52,332 nt of DNA from Acidocella sp. (GTDB lineage Bacteria; Pseudomonadota; Alphaproteobacteria; Acetobacterales; Acetobacteraceae). This document shows, one piece after another, positions 1 to 8,684 of this stretch. Positions within the stretch are counted from its first letter, which is position 1. Each line of letters opens with the position of its first letter. Location: the NCBI RefSeq assembly GCF_028687955.1, contig NZ_JAQTZC010000005.1, positions 1 through 52,332 of the forward strand, written 5' to 3'. The notes beneath the pieces are model-generated. The model worked only from the letters and a program-made list of their open reading frames with translations. It did no database searches and was not told where the DNA came from. Position numbers and translations under genes: made by a program.

Positions 1-542
1 ATGCCGGTTTCAAAGAAGCTGTAAACGGCGGAAAGCCCGTCGCCGAGATGGTCGGTGAGACAGGCGCCGAGCAAGGCGCCCTGGGGGGTGCGGAATTCGA
101 TGAGCGAGGTTTCAATCGGCGTGTCCTCGACCATGGCGCGGTAGTCGTAAAAACTCATGCTCGCCATGTCGCCCTCGCCGTGGCGGGCCTGCTGGTAGCG
201 CTGGAAGAGCTGGTATTGCTCGGTGGTGGCGCGCGGCGGAATTTCCTGCACCACCAGATCGGCGTTGAGGCGGGCGATGCGCTTTTGCGTACGGTTGGGG
301 GTGAAGTCCCGCGCGCGGATGCGAATGGGTACGCAGGCGTTGCAGTTGGGGCAGACCGGCGCGTAGGCGATGTTGTGGCTGCGCCGGAAACCGCCGCGCG
401 ATAAGCGGTCATGCAGGGTTTCGGCCGAGACGCCGGCAAGCTCGATCACCACCTTGCGCTCAGTGCGGCCCTCCACATAGGGGCAGGGCAGCGGCGCCGT
501 GGTGTAGAAGAAATGCGGGCGGCGGGCGGGCTTGAAACTCAT
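1..542 (-). CDS. bpt: Aspartate/glutamate leucyltransferase (arginyltransferase family), partial at window edge
   Basis: Reverse complement from ATG at 542 reads MSFKPARRPHFFYTTAPLPCPYVEGRTERKVV...GGFRRSHNIAYAPVCPNCNACVPIRIRARDF, characteristic of the Bpt/Ate1 family; runs off the left edge. Confidence 0.9.
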   Translation of the reverse strand, partial: MSFKPARRPHFFYTTAPLPCPYVEGRTERKVVIELAGVSAETLHDRLSRGGFRRSHNIAYAPVCPNCNACVPIRIRARDFTPNRTQKRIARLNADLVVQEIPPRATTEQYQLFQRYQQARHGEGDMASMSFYDYRAMVEDTPIETSLIEFRTPQGALLGACLTDHLGDGLSAVYSFFETG

Positions 543-733
543 TATGTGTATGTTTGGGCGTTCAGGTGGCTGCGTCAACATCTGTTTTGCGGGGGCTGCC
601 CGCCGCGCAGGCACCGAACATGGCGCCGAACACGAATTGGGGGTTGGTTGTGGCGCGGCGCGGCATCATTTAAGCCATACCCGAGCCGCGCCGGATGGTC
701 GATTCCCGCACGGCGTTTGGCAAGGGATTGAGC

Positions 734-1585
734 ATGGCGCGGGCGAATTCGGTTAGTTATCTGCTGGGCACGAGCTTCCACAAAATGGCCTATGTCGAGT
801 TTGGCAACCCGGCCGCGCCTGCTGTGGTGTGCGTGCATGGGCTCTCGCGCAACGGGCGCGACTTCGACCCGCTGGCCGAGGCGCTCTCGAATCGCTTCCA
901 TGTCATCTGCCCGGATCTGCCGGGGCGCGGCAAGTCTGACTGGCTGCCCGGCGCCCTAGCCTACCAGCCGCCGAGCTATGTGACGGCGCTGACGCATCTG
1001 CTGGCGGCACTGAACAAGCCGGTAGCGTGGGTCGGCACCTCGCTGGGGGGCATCTGCGGCATGATGATCGCCGCGGCGCAAAACACGCCGATCACCCGGC
1101 TAGTGCTTAATGACATCGGCCCGCATATTCCCGCCGCCTCGCTGAAGCGCATTGGCGGCACGCTGGCCACGCCGGGCGAGCGTTTTGCCACCATGGCGGC
1201 GCTGGAGGCGCATCTGCGCGAGATCTACGCGCCCTTTGGCCGGCTGAGCGACAGGCAATGGGCGCATCTGGCGCGGTTTTCCGCCAGGGTGGTGCTGGAC
1301 CAGACCGGAGCCGGAGCGTTCGCCCTGAATTATGACCCCAAGATCGCCGAGCCTCTGCGCAACACCGTGTTGTTGGATGTGGATATGTGGCCGCTGTGGG
1401 AGATGCTGAAGCTCCCGATCATGGTTATTCGCGGCGCTGCCAGCGATTTGCTGCTGCCCAGCACCTTTGAGCGTATGCGCGAGGCCGGCGCGGAGGGTTA
1501 TGTGGTGGAGGATGCCGGGCATGCCCCGGCGCTGATGGACGCGCCCGCGATCGCGGCGGTAAGGGCGTTTTTGTTGCGCCAGTAG
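734..1585 (+). CDS. Alpha/beta hydrolase
   Basis: ORF 695..1585 with likely start MARANSV at 734; VCVHGLSRNGRDFDPLA oxyanion region, GTSLGG nucleophile elbow, C-terminal EDAGHAP catalytic His. Confidence 0.85.
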   Translation: MARANSVSYLLGTSFHKMAYVEFGNPAAPAVVCVHGLSRNGRDFDPLAEALSNRFHVICPDLPGRGKSDWLPGALAYQPPSYVTALTHLLAALNKPVAWVGTSLGGICGMMIAAAQNTPITRLVLNDIGPHIPAASLKRIGGTLATPGERFATMAALEAHLREIYAPFGRLSDRQWAHLARFSARVVLDQTGAGAFALNYDPKIAEPLRNTVLLDVDMWPLWEMLKLPIMVIRGAASDLLLPSTFERMREAGAEGYVVEDAGHAPALMDAPAIAAVRAFLLRQ

Positions 1586-1641
1586 TTGTGAAGCTTTCGT
1601 GGCGCGATTGCGCGGGACGGGAAAATCCGTAGGGTCAGCGC

Positions 1642-2508
1642 ATGATCGGCAGGATTCTGGACTGCGCGCATATGCCGTTTCTGCGGCGCTCCTTCGTGGC
1701 GGCGGGGCAGGCCACGGCCTCGCAGCGGGTTTCGCTGGTGGCGGCGGGCTGTGCTTTTTACGCGACGCTGGCGCTGTTTCCCACCATCACTATGCTCATC
1801 TCGTTCTACGGCCTGGTGTATAATCCGGCGACGGTGCAGCCGCAGTTGCAATATCTGCAAACCTTCATGCCGCCGGCGGCCTTCGCGCTGATCTCTGATA
1901 GAATCCAGAGCCTGGTGCAGGCCCCGGCGCAGGGGCTGGGGCTGGGCCTTGGGTTGAGCTTGCTGCTCTCGTTTTGGTCGTCATCGACGGGGACAAAATC
2001 AATCCTCAACGCGCTCTCGCTGGCGTATCACGAGCGCGAGGCGCGCGGGATCATCCGGTTTCAGCTGGTCTCGCTGGGCATGACGCTGGTGGCGGTGATT
2101 GGCGCGGCCCTGGCCATCGGCCTGCTGGTGTTCATCCCCGTCGCGCTGGCGTTTCTTGGCTTGCCGGGGAATACGAAAATCATCGTCAACCTGCTCAGCC
2201 TGGGGGCGATGGTGCTCTTCGTGCTGGTGGCGCTGGGGTTGCTCTATCGCTTTGGCCCGGCCGGGAGCAACCGGATTTTCTACGCGCCGGGGGCTGGCAT
2301 CGCGACCCTGCTGTGGCTGCTGGTGTCTTGGGCGTTTGGTTTCTACGTGGGGCATTTCGCGGCCTACAGCGCCACTTATGGGCCGCTCTCCACGCTGATC
2401 GGCCTGATGATGTGGTTCTATCTCTCGGCCTATGTGGTGCTGTTCGGCGCCGAGGTGAACGCGGCGATGGACCGCGAATGGAAGCGCCAGGCCGGGCGCG
2501 AGGTGTAG
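1642..2508 (+). CDS. YihY/virulence factor BrkB family membrane protein
   Basis: 288-aa polytopic protein; SLVAAGCAFYATLALFPTITMLISFYGLVY and LSTLIGLMMWFYLSAYVVLFGAEVNA are typical of the YihY/BrkB family. Confidence 0.9.
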   Translation: MIGRILDCAHMPFLRRSFVAAGQATASQRVSLVAAGCAFYATLALFPTITMLISFYGLVYNPATVQPQLQYLQTFMPPAAFALISDRIQSLVQAPAQGLGLGLGLSLLLSFWSSSTGTKSILNALSLAYHEREARGIIRFQLVSLGMTLVAVIGAALAIGLLVFIPVALAFLGLPGNTKIIVNLLSLGAMVLFVLVALGLLYRFGPAGSNRIFYAPGAGIATLLWLLVSWAFGFYVGHFAAYSATYGPLSTLIGLMMWFYLSAYVVLFGAEVNAAMDREWKRQAGREV

Positions 2509-2573
2509 CCCCGCATTGCCGCAGGTGGTGGAATGTGGAAACCTGACCGCAACATTCCAACCCGGGAGAGCAA

Positions 2574-3440
2574 ATGGGCGAGGCTGAGGTTAGGGCGCTG
2601 CCGGTCTGGACGGGGGAGATTAAAGTCTGGCCGCTCACCGGGGGGATCACCAACCGCAACTTCGGCGTGGAACAGGATGACGGGCGGCGGTTTGCCGTGC
2701 GGCTGGGCAAAGATATTCCCGAGCACGGGGTGATGCGCTTCAATGAGCAGGCGGCGGCCAGAGCAGCGGCGCGGGCCGGGCTTTCGCCCGAAATTTACTA
2801 CACAGCGCCGGGGGTGATGGTGAGCCGGCTGCTGGCGGGGCGCACGCTGAGCCCGGAGGAGATACGCGCGCCCGCGAACCTGCCGCGCGTGGCGGCGTTG
2901 ATAAAGCAATGCCACACCGGGCTGGGGCCTTATTTACAGGGGCCGATCCTGGCTTTCTGGGCGTTTCATATCAACCGCTCGTATGGGGCGGCGTTGCGCG
3001 GCAATCGCTCCAGCCTGGATGGACAGCTGGAGCGGCTGCTGGGGTTGAATGACATGCTGGAGCGCCGGATGGGGCCGGTGGAGGTCGTGTTCTCGCATAA
3101 CGACCTGCTGGCGGGGAATGTTTTTGACGATGGGGCGCGGCTGTGGCTGCTGGACTGGGATTACGCCGGGTTTAATTCATCGTTGTTCGATCTGGCGAAC
3201 CTCGCCTCCAACAACGGGTTTGGCCCGCAAGACGATGCGGCGCTGCTGGCGGCTTATTTCGGCAAGGAGCCGGGTGCCGCGGTGTGGGATGGCTTCAGGG
3301 TGAGCCAATGCGCCTCGCTGTTGCGCGAGACGCTTTGGAGCGCTGTCTCGGAGATCACCTCCAAGCTGAATTTCGACTATGAAGCGTATACGGCGGAGAA
3401 TCTGGCGCGCTTCGAGGGCGCGCTGGCGGGGCTTGGTTGA
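2574..3440 (+). CDS. Phosphotransferase, choline/ethanolamine kinase-like
   Basis: LTGGITNRNFGVE near the N-terminus; FSHNDLLAGNVF and LWLLDWDYAGFNSSLFDLANL kinase-like catalytic motifs. Confidence 0.85.
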   Translation: MGEAEVRALPVWTGEIKVWPLTGGITNRNFGVEQDDGRRFAVRLGKDIPEHGVMRFNEQAAARAAARAGLSPEIYYTAPGVMVSRLLAGRTLSPEEIRAPANLPRVAALIKQCHTGLGPYLQGPILAFWAFHINRSYGAALRGNRSSLDGQLERLLGLNDMLERRMGPVEVVFSHNDLLAGNVFDDGARLWLLDWDYAGFNSSLFDLANLASNNGFGPQDDAALLAAYFGKEPGAAVWDGFRVSQCASLLRETLWSAVSEITSKLNFDYEAYTAENLARFEGALAGLG

Positions 3441-3470
3441 ATTGCGGCGGGTGGGGATTATATTGGCGTG

Positions 3471-3710
3471 ATGGCAAATTCAAACGGTCCGGTGATCGAC
3501 ATGACACCGGAGGGCAACTTTATCGAGCCACCCAAACCCAGGCTGGGGGAGATCCTGCTCCGGCTGGTGATGTTCGGGCTTTTTTTATGCCTCGCCGGGG
3601 TGATGTTCTGGGTGATGTTCTGGGTCGCGATCTTCGTGGTCCCGGTTCTGGTGCTGCTCGGCCTCGCGGGGTTTTTGTTTATGAAGCTTCAGGGACAAGC
3701 AGGCCGCTAG
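3471..3710 (+). CDS. Small hypothetical membrane protein
   Basis: About 79 aa with a strongly hydrophobic C-terminal half (LFLCLAGVMFWVMFWVAIFVVPVLVLLGLAGFLFM), just downstream of the kinase. Confidence 0.6.
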   Translation: MANSNGPVIDMTPEGNFIEPPKPRLGEILLRLVMFGLFLCLAGVMFWVMFWVAIFVVPVLVLLGLAGFLFMKLQGQAGR

Positions 3711-3802
3711 AGCGCGATCGTTTGAGGCTCGCTCAGCTGAGCGAGCCGAAAGCGTGAATCGCCCTCAGAAAAATAACCAGAGCCTGATCGCACTTAAACC
3801 AA
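3711..3802. repeat. Palindrome-rich intergenic element
   Basis: Contains the perfect 22-bp palindrome GGCTCGCTCAGCTGAGCGAGCC (3726-3747) with partly complementary flanks, then CCTGAT...AATCAGG whose second arm reaches the stop codon of the next gene. Confidence 0.6.
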
Positions 3803-4669
3803 TCAGGTCAGCACCGGGTCCAGGTCCACATTCACCCGCAGCGCGTGCCGCCCGCCGCCGAGGATGATGCCGCGCAGCGGGCTGACATCCTGAAAATTAC
3901 GGCCCCAGGCGAGCGTTACGTGTTCATCGCTGACCAGCAGATTATTGGTGGGGTCAAAATCGACCCAGCCGATTTCCGGCCCAAGCCAGGCGGAGACCCA
4001 GGCGTGGGACTGATCCGCCCCGCGGCGCTTGGTTTGCCCGGCCGGAGGCGAGGTGCGCAGATAGCCCGAGACGTAGCGCCCTGGCAGGCCCAGTGAGCGC
4101 AGGCAGGTCAGCATGAAATGCGCATAGTCCTGGCAGACGCCGGCGCGGGTTTTGAAGACATGTGCAGCCGTGGTGGAATTGTTGGTCACACCTGGGGTGT
4201 AGGTCATGTCCGTCCAGATGCGCAGGTTCAGCTCCAGCAGGCCGGCCAGGATGGTGCGGCCGGGGGGAAAGCTGAGGGCGGTGTAGTCAGCGATTTCCCC
4301 ATTGGGTTTGGTCAGCGCGCTGGGCAGGCAGAATTCGGCGACATCCGGGTCTTTAAGACCCCATAGCGCGATGGCCTCCCATCGCGGCGTTTGCGCGGGC
4401 GGCGGCGGGGGAGGCTGTTCCACATCGATGGTGGCGCTGAGCGCCACGGAGAACTGCCGGTGCAGGGCGGTGAGTGAAACGGTGGTGGTGATGTTGCCGA
4501 AATGGTCGGTCTCGTCGCGCCTTGTTTCCGGTTGCGGGGAGACGCTGAGCATAGCCTCACGGATGAACTGGCCGGGCCGCGCGCGCGGCAGCAGGTGCAT
4601 GAAATGCGTGCCGAGGACGACTGGCTCCGCATAGTCGTAAGTGGTGGTGTGGTGCAGCCGGTAGATCAT
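3803..4669 (-). CDS. Transglutaminase-like cysteine peptidase family protein
   Basis: MIYRLHHTTTYDYAEPVVLGTHFMHLLPR N-domain; GVCQDYAHFMLTCLRSLGLPGRYVSGYL (Cys), SHAWVSAWLGPEIGWVDFDPTNN (His/Asp). Confidence 0.93.
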   Translation of the reverse strand: MIYRLHHTTTYDYAEPVVLGTHFMHLLPRARPGQFIREAMLSVSPQPETRRDETDHFGNITTTVSLTALHRQFSVALSATIDVEQPPPPPPAQTPRWEAIALWGLKDPDVAEFCLPSALTKPNGEIADYTALSFPPGRTILAGLLELNLRIWTDMTYTPGVTNNSTTAAHVFKTRAGVCQDYAHFMLTCLRSLGLPGRYVSGYLRTSPPAGQTKRRGADQSHAWVSAWLGPEIGWVDFDPTNNLLVSDEHVTLAWGRNFQDVSPLRGIILGGGRHALRVNVDLDPVLT

Positions 4670-6876
4670 TGCGCGGCTTCGAGCTCCAACTCGTCCTCGA
4701 GCTGGTGGGCCTCTGGCAGCAGGCTGAAGAAGCGACGGTGCACATGGTCGGAGATCAGCCGCAGGCGGGCGGCAATGGCGGCCAGCGGCTTGGCTAGGCC
4801 GATGGTCTCACCGCTAAGGTTTGCCGCCTCCTGCTGCAACAGTTTCAGGGATTCGGCGTCGTCCTCGGCGCCCAGATGTTGCAGGCAGCTACGCAACACG
4901 ATGAATTGATAAGCCAAGCTGCGCGGGTTGCCGGAATCGGCCAGCAGCATGGAGAGCACGGGGGCGGGCGCCAGAATGCCCGCGTGGCGCAAATCATAAC
5001 TAAGCACGGAATCAGCCAGCTCGATGCCGAGCGCCATGCCGGGTTCCAGCCGCTCGGGCGAGGCGTTAAGCAAAATGGCGAGGTTTTCGGCCAGGGTTTC
5101 GGCGCGCTCCAGCCTGCGGCCCATCTCCAGGAACAGCCAGCCGCCGTCGCGCGACATGTTCTCCGCCGCAATGCCCGCGAAAGTGGCGGCGAAACTGAGC
5201 ATGGCGGGCAGGGCCAGTTCCTCGTTGGGCAGGGATTCGGTGGCCTGGTTCAGGGCGAAGCGCACAGTGGCCAGCATGCTCGGGCTCAAGCGCTCGCTGG
5301 CGGCGTTGACCAGCCGGGCGACTTCCTGGAGCTGCCCGGTAATTGGCTTGCGCCGCGCCAACGCGCCGCGTAGCTGGCGGCCCGAGAGCGCGCCACCCGC
5401 GAGGTCAGCCGGGAGCAGCCCGGCCTGGGCGAGACATTTGGCGATCAGCCCGCGCTCGGCCAGATCACGCGGCAGCGAAGTGCCGGATTCCAGCCGGGGC
5501 AGCGCCAGCATCAGCAGGCGCGAGGCGGATTCCAGCCTCTCGACCGAGCGGCCGAGCCAGAACAGATTATCAGCCACGCGCGAGGGCAGATGCGCGGCGG
5601 CGAGGAACTGGGTGCGCTTGGGAACATCCGAATGGGTGGCGCCGGAAATGATGTGCGGCTCATCGGCATCCAGCACCCAGAGGTCCTTCATGCCGGCGAG
5701 GGTGATGCCCTGTGCCGCGTTCGTCTGCTCTAGGCCGAAACCGAGGCCGCCGGGAAGGACCTGCCAGGTGTTGCCGTTGTGCCATGCGTAAAGCCGAAAA
5801 AGGATGGGGGTGGAAACCAGATTGGTGCCGCTGACGAAAGGGGCGCGGGACGCGTTTGCCACCGGGTCGCCGGAGGCTTTCGCCAGTAGCGGGGCGGCGC
5901 CGAGCAGGCGTTGGAACAATGGTTCAATATATACCGCAATTTCAGCCGCTTCCATCAATGCGCTGCCGGGTGCGTTGAACATTTTCAGTGCCCCGGCGCG
6001 GATGGCGCCAAAGGCGCCGGGGATACCGGCGCCCGGCCGCCCGCCTTGCTCCAGCGGGTCCAGATCAATTCCCGGGAGCCCGCGGACGAGGCTGGCGACG
6101 GGCAGCAGGCCGCTCAGGGTTTTCATGTGCAGGCCGCCGTTGCGGGTGGCGAGGTCACCGGGTTCAATCAGCAGCACGCCGAGTGCGCGCGCGAGCAGGG
6201 CATCGTCCATCGCATCGGGCGCCAGGGCTGGGTTGGCGGCCCCGGCCGAAAGCACGGCGACCAGCCCGCCCTGGGCCGCGCGTTGCAGATGGTCCACCAG
6301 CATCTCGCGCACCGGGCGCAGGCTGCGCAGCCCCCCGGCGCGGAAAAGCTCAGGCACAGTGCCGGAGGCGATGCGCCGCAGCGACAGCGCATGGCCAAGA
6401 CCGGGGATGACGCCGGTATGGTCGCGCAGGACCTGGAAATGCCCGTCCGGCCCGCGGATGAGATCAGCCGCGTAGAGACTGAGGCGCGGGAAGTTGAGCG
6501 GGGTTTGCGTGTGCAGGCTGCGCAGGAAATGCGGGTTGCCCAGTACCAGCGCGGGCGGGAGGCTGCCGTCGCGCAGCAAGGTTTGCGGGCCGTAGAGGTC
6601 TTGCAGCGCGGCGCTGAGCAGTTGCGAGCGTTGCAGCAGCCCTGCCTCAAGCCCGGAGAATTCAAATGGGGTGAGCAGTGCGGGCAACGGGTCGTAATGG
6701 CGGGTTGGCGCGGCGCCGAAGGGGGCGGCAAGGCGCATCTGCCGGTTCAGCGCGGCGGCGCGGCGGGCCAGCTCCTCGTGCCCTACATCGCGCACGGCCT
6801 CGAGCAGTGGCGCCCAGTGGCCACGTATCCGGCCGGACCGGTCGATCATTTCATCGCAGGAAGCCACTGCACTCAT
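4666..6876 (-). CDS. Circularly permuted ATP-grasp-like domain fused to alpha-E domain; ATP-grasp half divergent
   Basis: N-half LLQRSQLLSAALQDLYGPQTLLRDGSLPPALVLGNPHFLR and YAADLIRGPDGHFQVLRD; C-half LPSRVADNLFWLGRSVERLESASRLL alpha-E signature. 4-bp overlap with the transglutaminase gene. Confidence 0.88.
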   Translation of the reverse strand: MSAVASCDEMIDRSGRIRGHWAPLLEAVRDVGHEELARRAAALNRQMRLAAPFGAAPTRHYDPLPALLTPFEFSGLEAGLLQRSQLLSAALQDLYGPQTLLRDGSLPPALVLGNPHFLRSLHTQTPLNFPRLSLYAADLIRGPDGHFQVLRDHTGVIPGLGHALSLRRIASGTVPELFRAGGLRSLRPVREMLVDHLQRAAQGGLVAVLSAGAANPALAPDAMDDALLARALGVLLIEPGDLATRNGGLHMKTLSGLLPVASLVRGLPGIDLDPLEQGGRPGAGIPGAFGAIRAGALKMFNAPGSALMEAAEIAVYIEPLFQRLLGAAPLLAKASGDPVANASRAPFVSGTNLVSTPILFRLYAWHNGNTWQVLPGGLGFGLEQTNAAQGITLAGMKDLWVLDADEPHIISGATHSDVPKRTQFLAAAHLPSRVADNLFWLGRSVERLESASRLLMLALPRLESGTSLPRDLAERGLIAKCLAQAGLLPADLAGGALSGRQLRGALARRKPITGQLQEVARLVNAASERLSPSMLATVRFALNQATESLPNEELALPAMLSFAATFAGIAAENMSRDGGWLFLEMGRRLERAETLAENLAILLNASPERLEPGMALGIELADSVLSYDLRHAGILAPAPVLSMLLADSGNPRSLAYQFIVLRSCLQHLGAEDDAESLKLLQQEAANLSGETIGLAKPLAAIAARLRLISDHVHRRFFSLLPEAHQLEDELELEAAQ

Positions 6877-7208
6877 TCATCCTGGTTAACAGACTGATTG
6901 CCCGCGGGCTATGGCCAATCAGGTTGCGCCGCAACATGAGCGGCGCGGGCATATGGTTCGTCAGCCGGTGGAGCCGGCTGGTCCGCGGTTTGCATGGCAC
7001 CCGGTGGGGGCTTGCGGGAATACCGATTTTGGATGCAGCCTGTCAGGGACCATAGTGAGAAGGTACTGTTGGATGGTTGGCAACTGATGAATTCCTTCGC
7101 GGTTATTTTTGCTTTGGCGCGAATTTGCGCAGTTTTTGACCATGACCTGACCGTTCCGGCGCCAGCCCCGCAGGCTGGCCTGGACAATTTCCGATCGGAG
7201 CCGCTGGT

Positions 7209-8684
7209 ATGAACGAAATCTTTCGCACCATCTGGCCGGAGTACGATCCGGGCCGCTATTTTTGTGAACTCACGCGCAAACGGGCCGATGCCGGCCCGGT
7301 GCCGGACTGGCTGATCCAGCGACTCGGGAGCATCGGGCTGGAGGCGTTGCGCGCGCGCGCCTCGGCCGCGGAGACCGATCTGATCGACCTCGGCGTGACC
7401 TTCACCGTGTATTCGGATGCCACCGCGATCGACCGGATTTTACCGTTTGACTGTATTCCGCGCGTGCTCACGGCGGCGGAATGGAGCCTGCTGGAGCGGG
7501 CGTGCATCCAGCGGGTAGCGGCGCTGAATGCGTTTCTGGGCGATATCTACGGGCCGGGGCATATCGTGCGCGATGGGGTGATCCCCGCTGAGCTGGTCTA
7601 TGGAAATTCCAACTACCGGCCGGAGATGAAGGATTTTCCAGTGCCGCACGGGACGTATGTGCATGTCTGCGGCATCGACATCATCCGCGAAGAATTCGGC
7701 GATTTCCGCGTGCTAGAGGATAATGCGCGCACGCCCTCCGGGGTGAGCTATGTGATTGAGAACCGGCACCTGATGCTGCGCGCTTTCCCCGATTTGATGG
7801 CGGGGATACGGTTGAAGCCGGTGGATGATTACGGGCGCAGGCTGCGCGCGGCGATGAGCGAGATCGCGCCGGGCGGGGCGGATGATCCGCAGGTCGTGCT
7901 GCTCTCGCCGGGCATTTATAACTCCGCTTATTTCGAACATGTGTTCCTGGCGCGCGAAATGGGCGTGCCGCTGGTGGTCGGCGCGGATCTGGTGGTGGAG
8001 GATGAGCGCGTCTACATGCGCACAACCAGCGGGTTGCGACGGGTGCATACGATCTACCGGCGTTTGAACGATGATTTTCTGGACCCGGCGGTGTTCCGGC
8101 CGGATTCCATGCTGGGCGTGCGCGGGTTGATCGGCGCGTGGAAGGCCGGGAATGTCGCGATCGCCAATGCAGTAGGCACCGGCGTTGCCGATGACAAGGC
8201 GGTGTATGCCTACATGCCGCGCATCATCCAATATTACCTCGGGCAGGAGGCGCTGGTGAAAAATGTGGAGACCTATATCTGCCGCGAGCCGGAGGGGCTG
8301 CAATATACGCTGGAGAATCTGCACAAGCTCGTGACCAAGCCGGTGGGCGAGTCCGGCGGGTATGGCATCACCATCGGGCCGCGCGCCAGCAAGAAGGAGC
8401 TGGAGGCGGCGCGGGCCGCCATTTTGGCCGATCCGGGCAACTGGATCAGCCAGCCGATGATCGGGCTTTCCGTCGCGCCGACGCTGGCGGCCGAGGGGGT
8501 CGGGCCGCGGCATCTGGACTTGCGGCCGTTCATCATCACCGGCCGGGAGAGCTGGGTGCTGCCCGGCGGGCTGACCCGCGTGGCGATGAAGCGCGGCAGT
8601 TTGATTGTGAACTCCAGCCAGGGCGGCGGCTCCAAGGACACCTGGGTTCTGGCGGATAATTTTGCCGAAGGGGGCGGAAAATGA
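7209..8684 (+). CDS. Circularly permuted type 2 ATP-grasp protein, stand-alone
   Basis: VHTIYRRLNDDFLDPAVFRPDSMLGVRGLIGAWKAGNVAIANAVGTGVADDKAVYAYMPRIIQYYLG, KLVTKPVGESGGYGITIGP, SWVLPGGLTRVA; full set of family motifs. Confidence 0.94.
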   Translation: MNEIFRTIWPEYDPGRYFCELTRKRADAGPVPDWLIQRLGSIGLEALRARASAAETDLIDLGVTFTVYSDATAIDRILPFDCIPRVLTAAEWSLLERACIQRVAALNAFLGDIYGPGHIVRDGVIPAELVYGNSNYRPEMKDFPVPHGTYVHVCGIDIIREEFGDFRVLEDNARTPSGVSYVIENRHLMLRAFPDLMAGIRLKPVDDYGRRLRAAMSEIAPGGADDPQVVLLSPGIYNSAYFEHVFLAREMGVPLVVGADLVVEDERVYMRTTSGLRRVHTIYRRLNDDFLDPAVFRPDSMLGVRGLIGAWKAGNVAIANAVGTGVADDKAVYAYMPRIIQYYLGQEALVKNVETYICREPEGLQYTLENLHKLVTKPVGESGGYGITIGPRASKKELEAARAAILADPGNWISQPMIGLSVAPTLAAEGVGPRHLDLRPFIITGRESWVLPGGLTRVAMKRGSLIVNSSQGGGSKDTWVLADNFAEGGGK

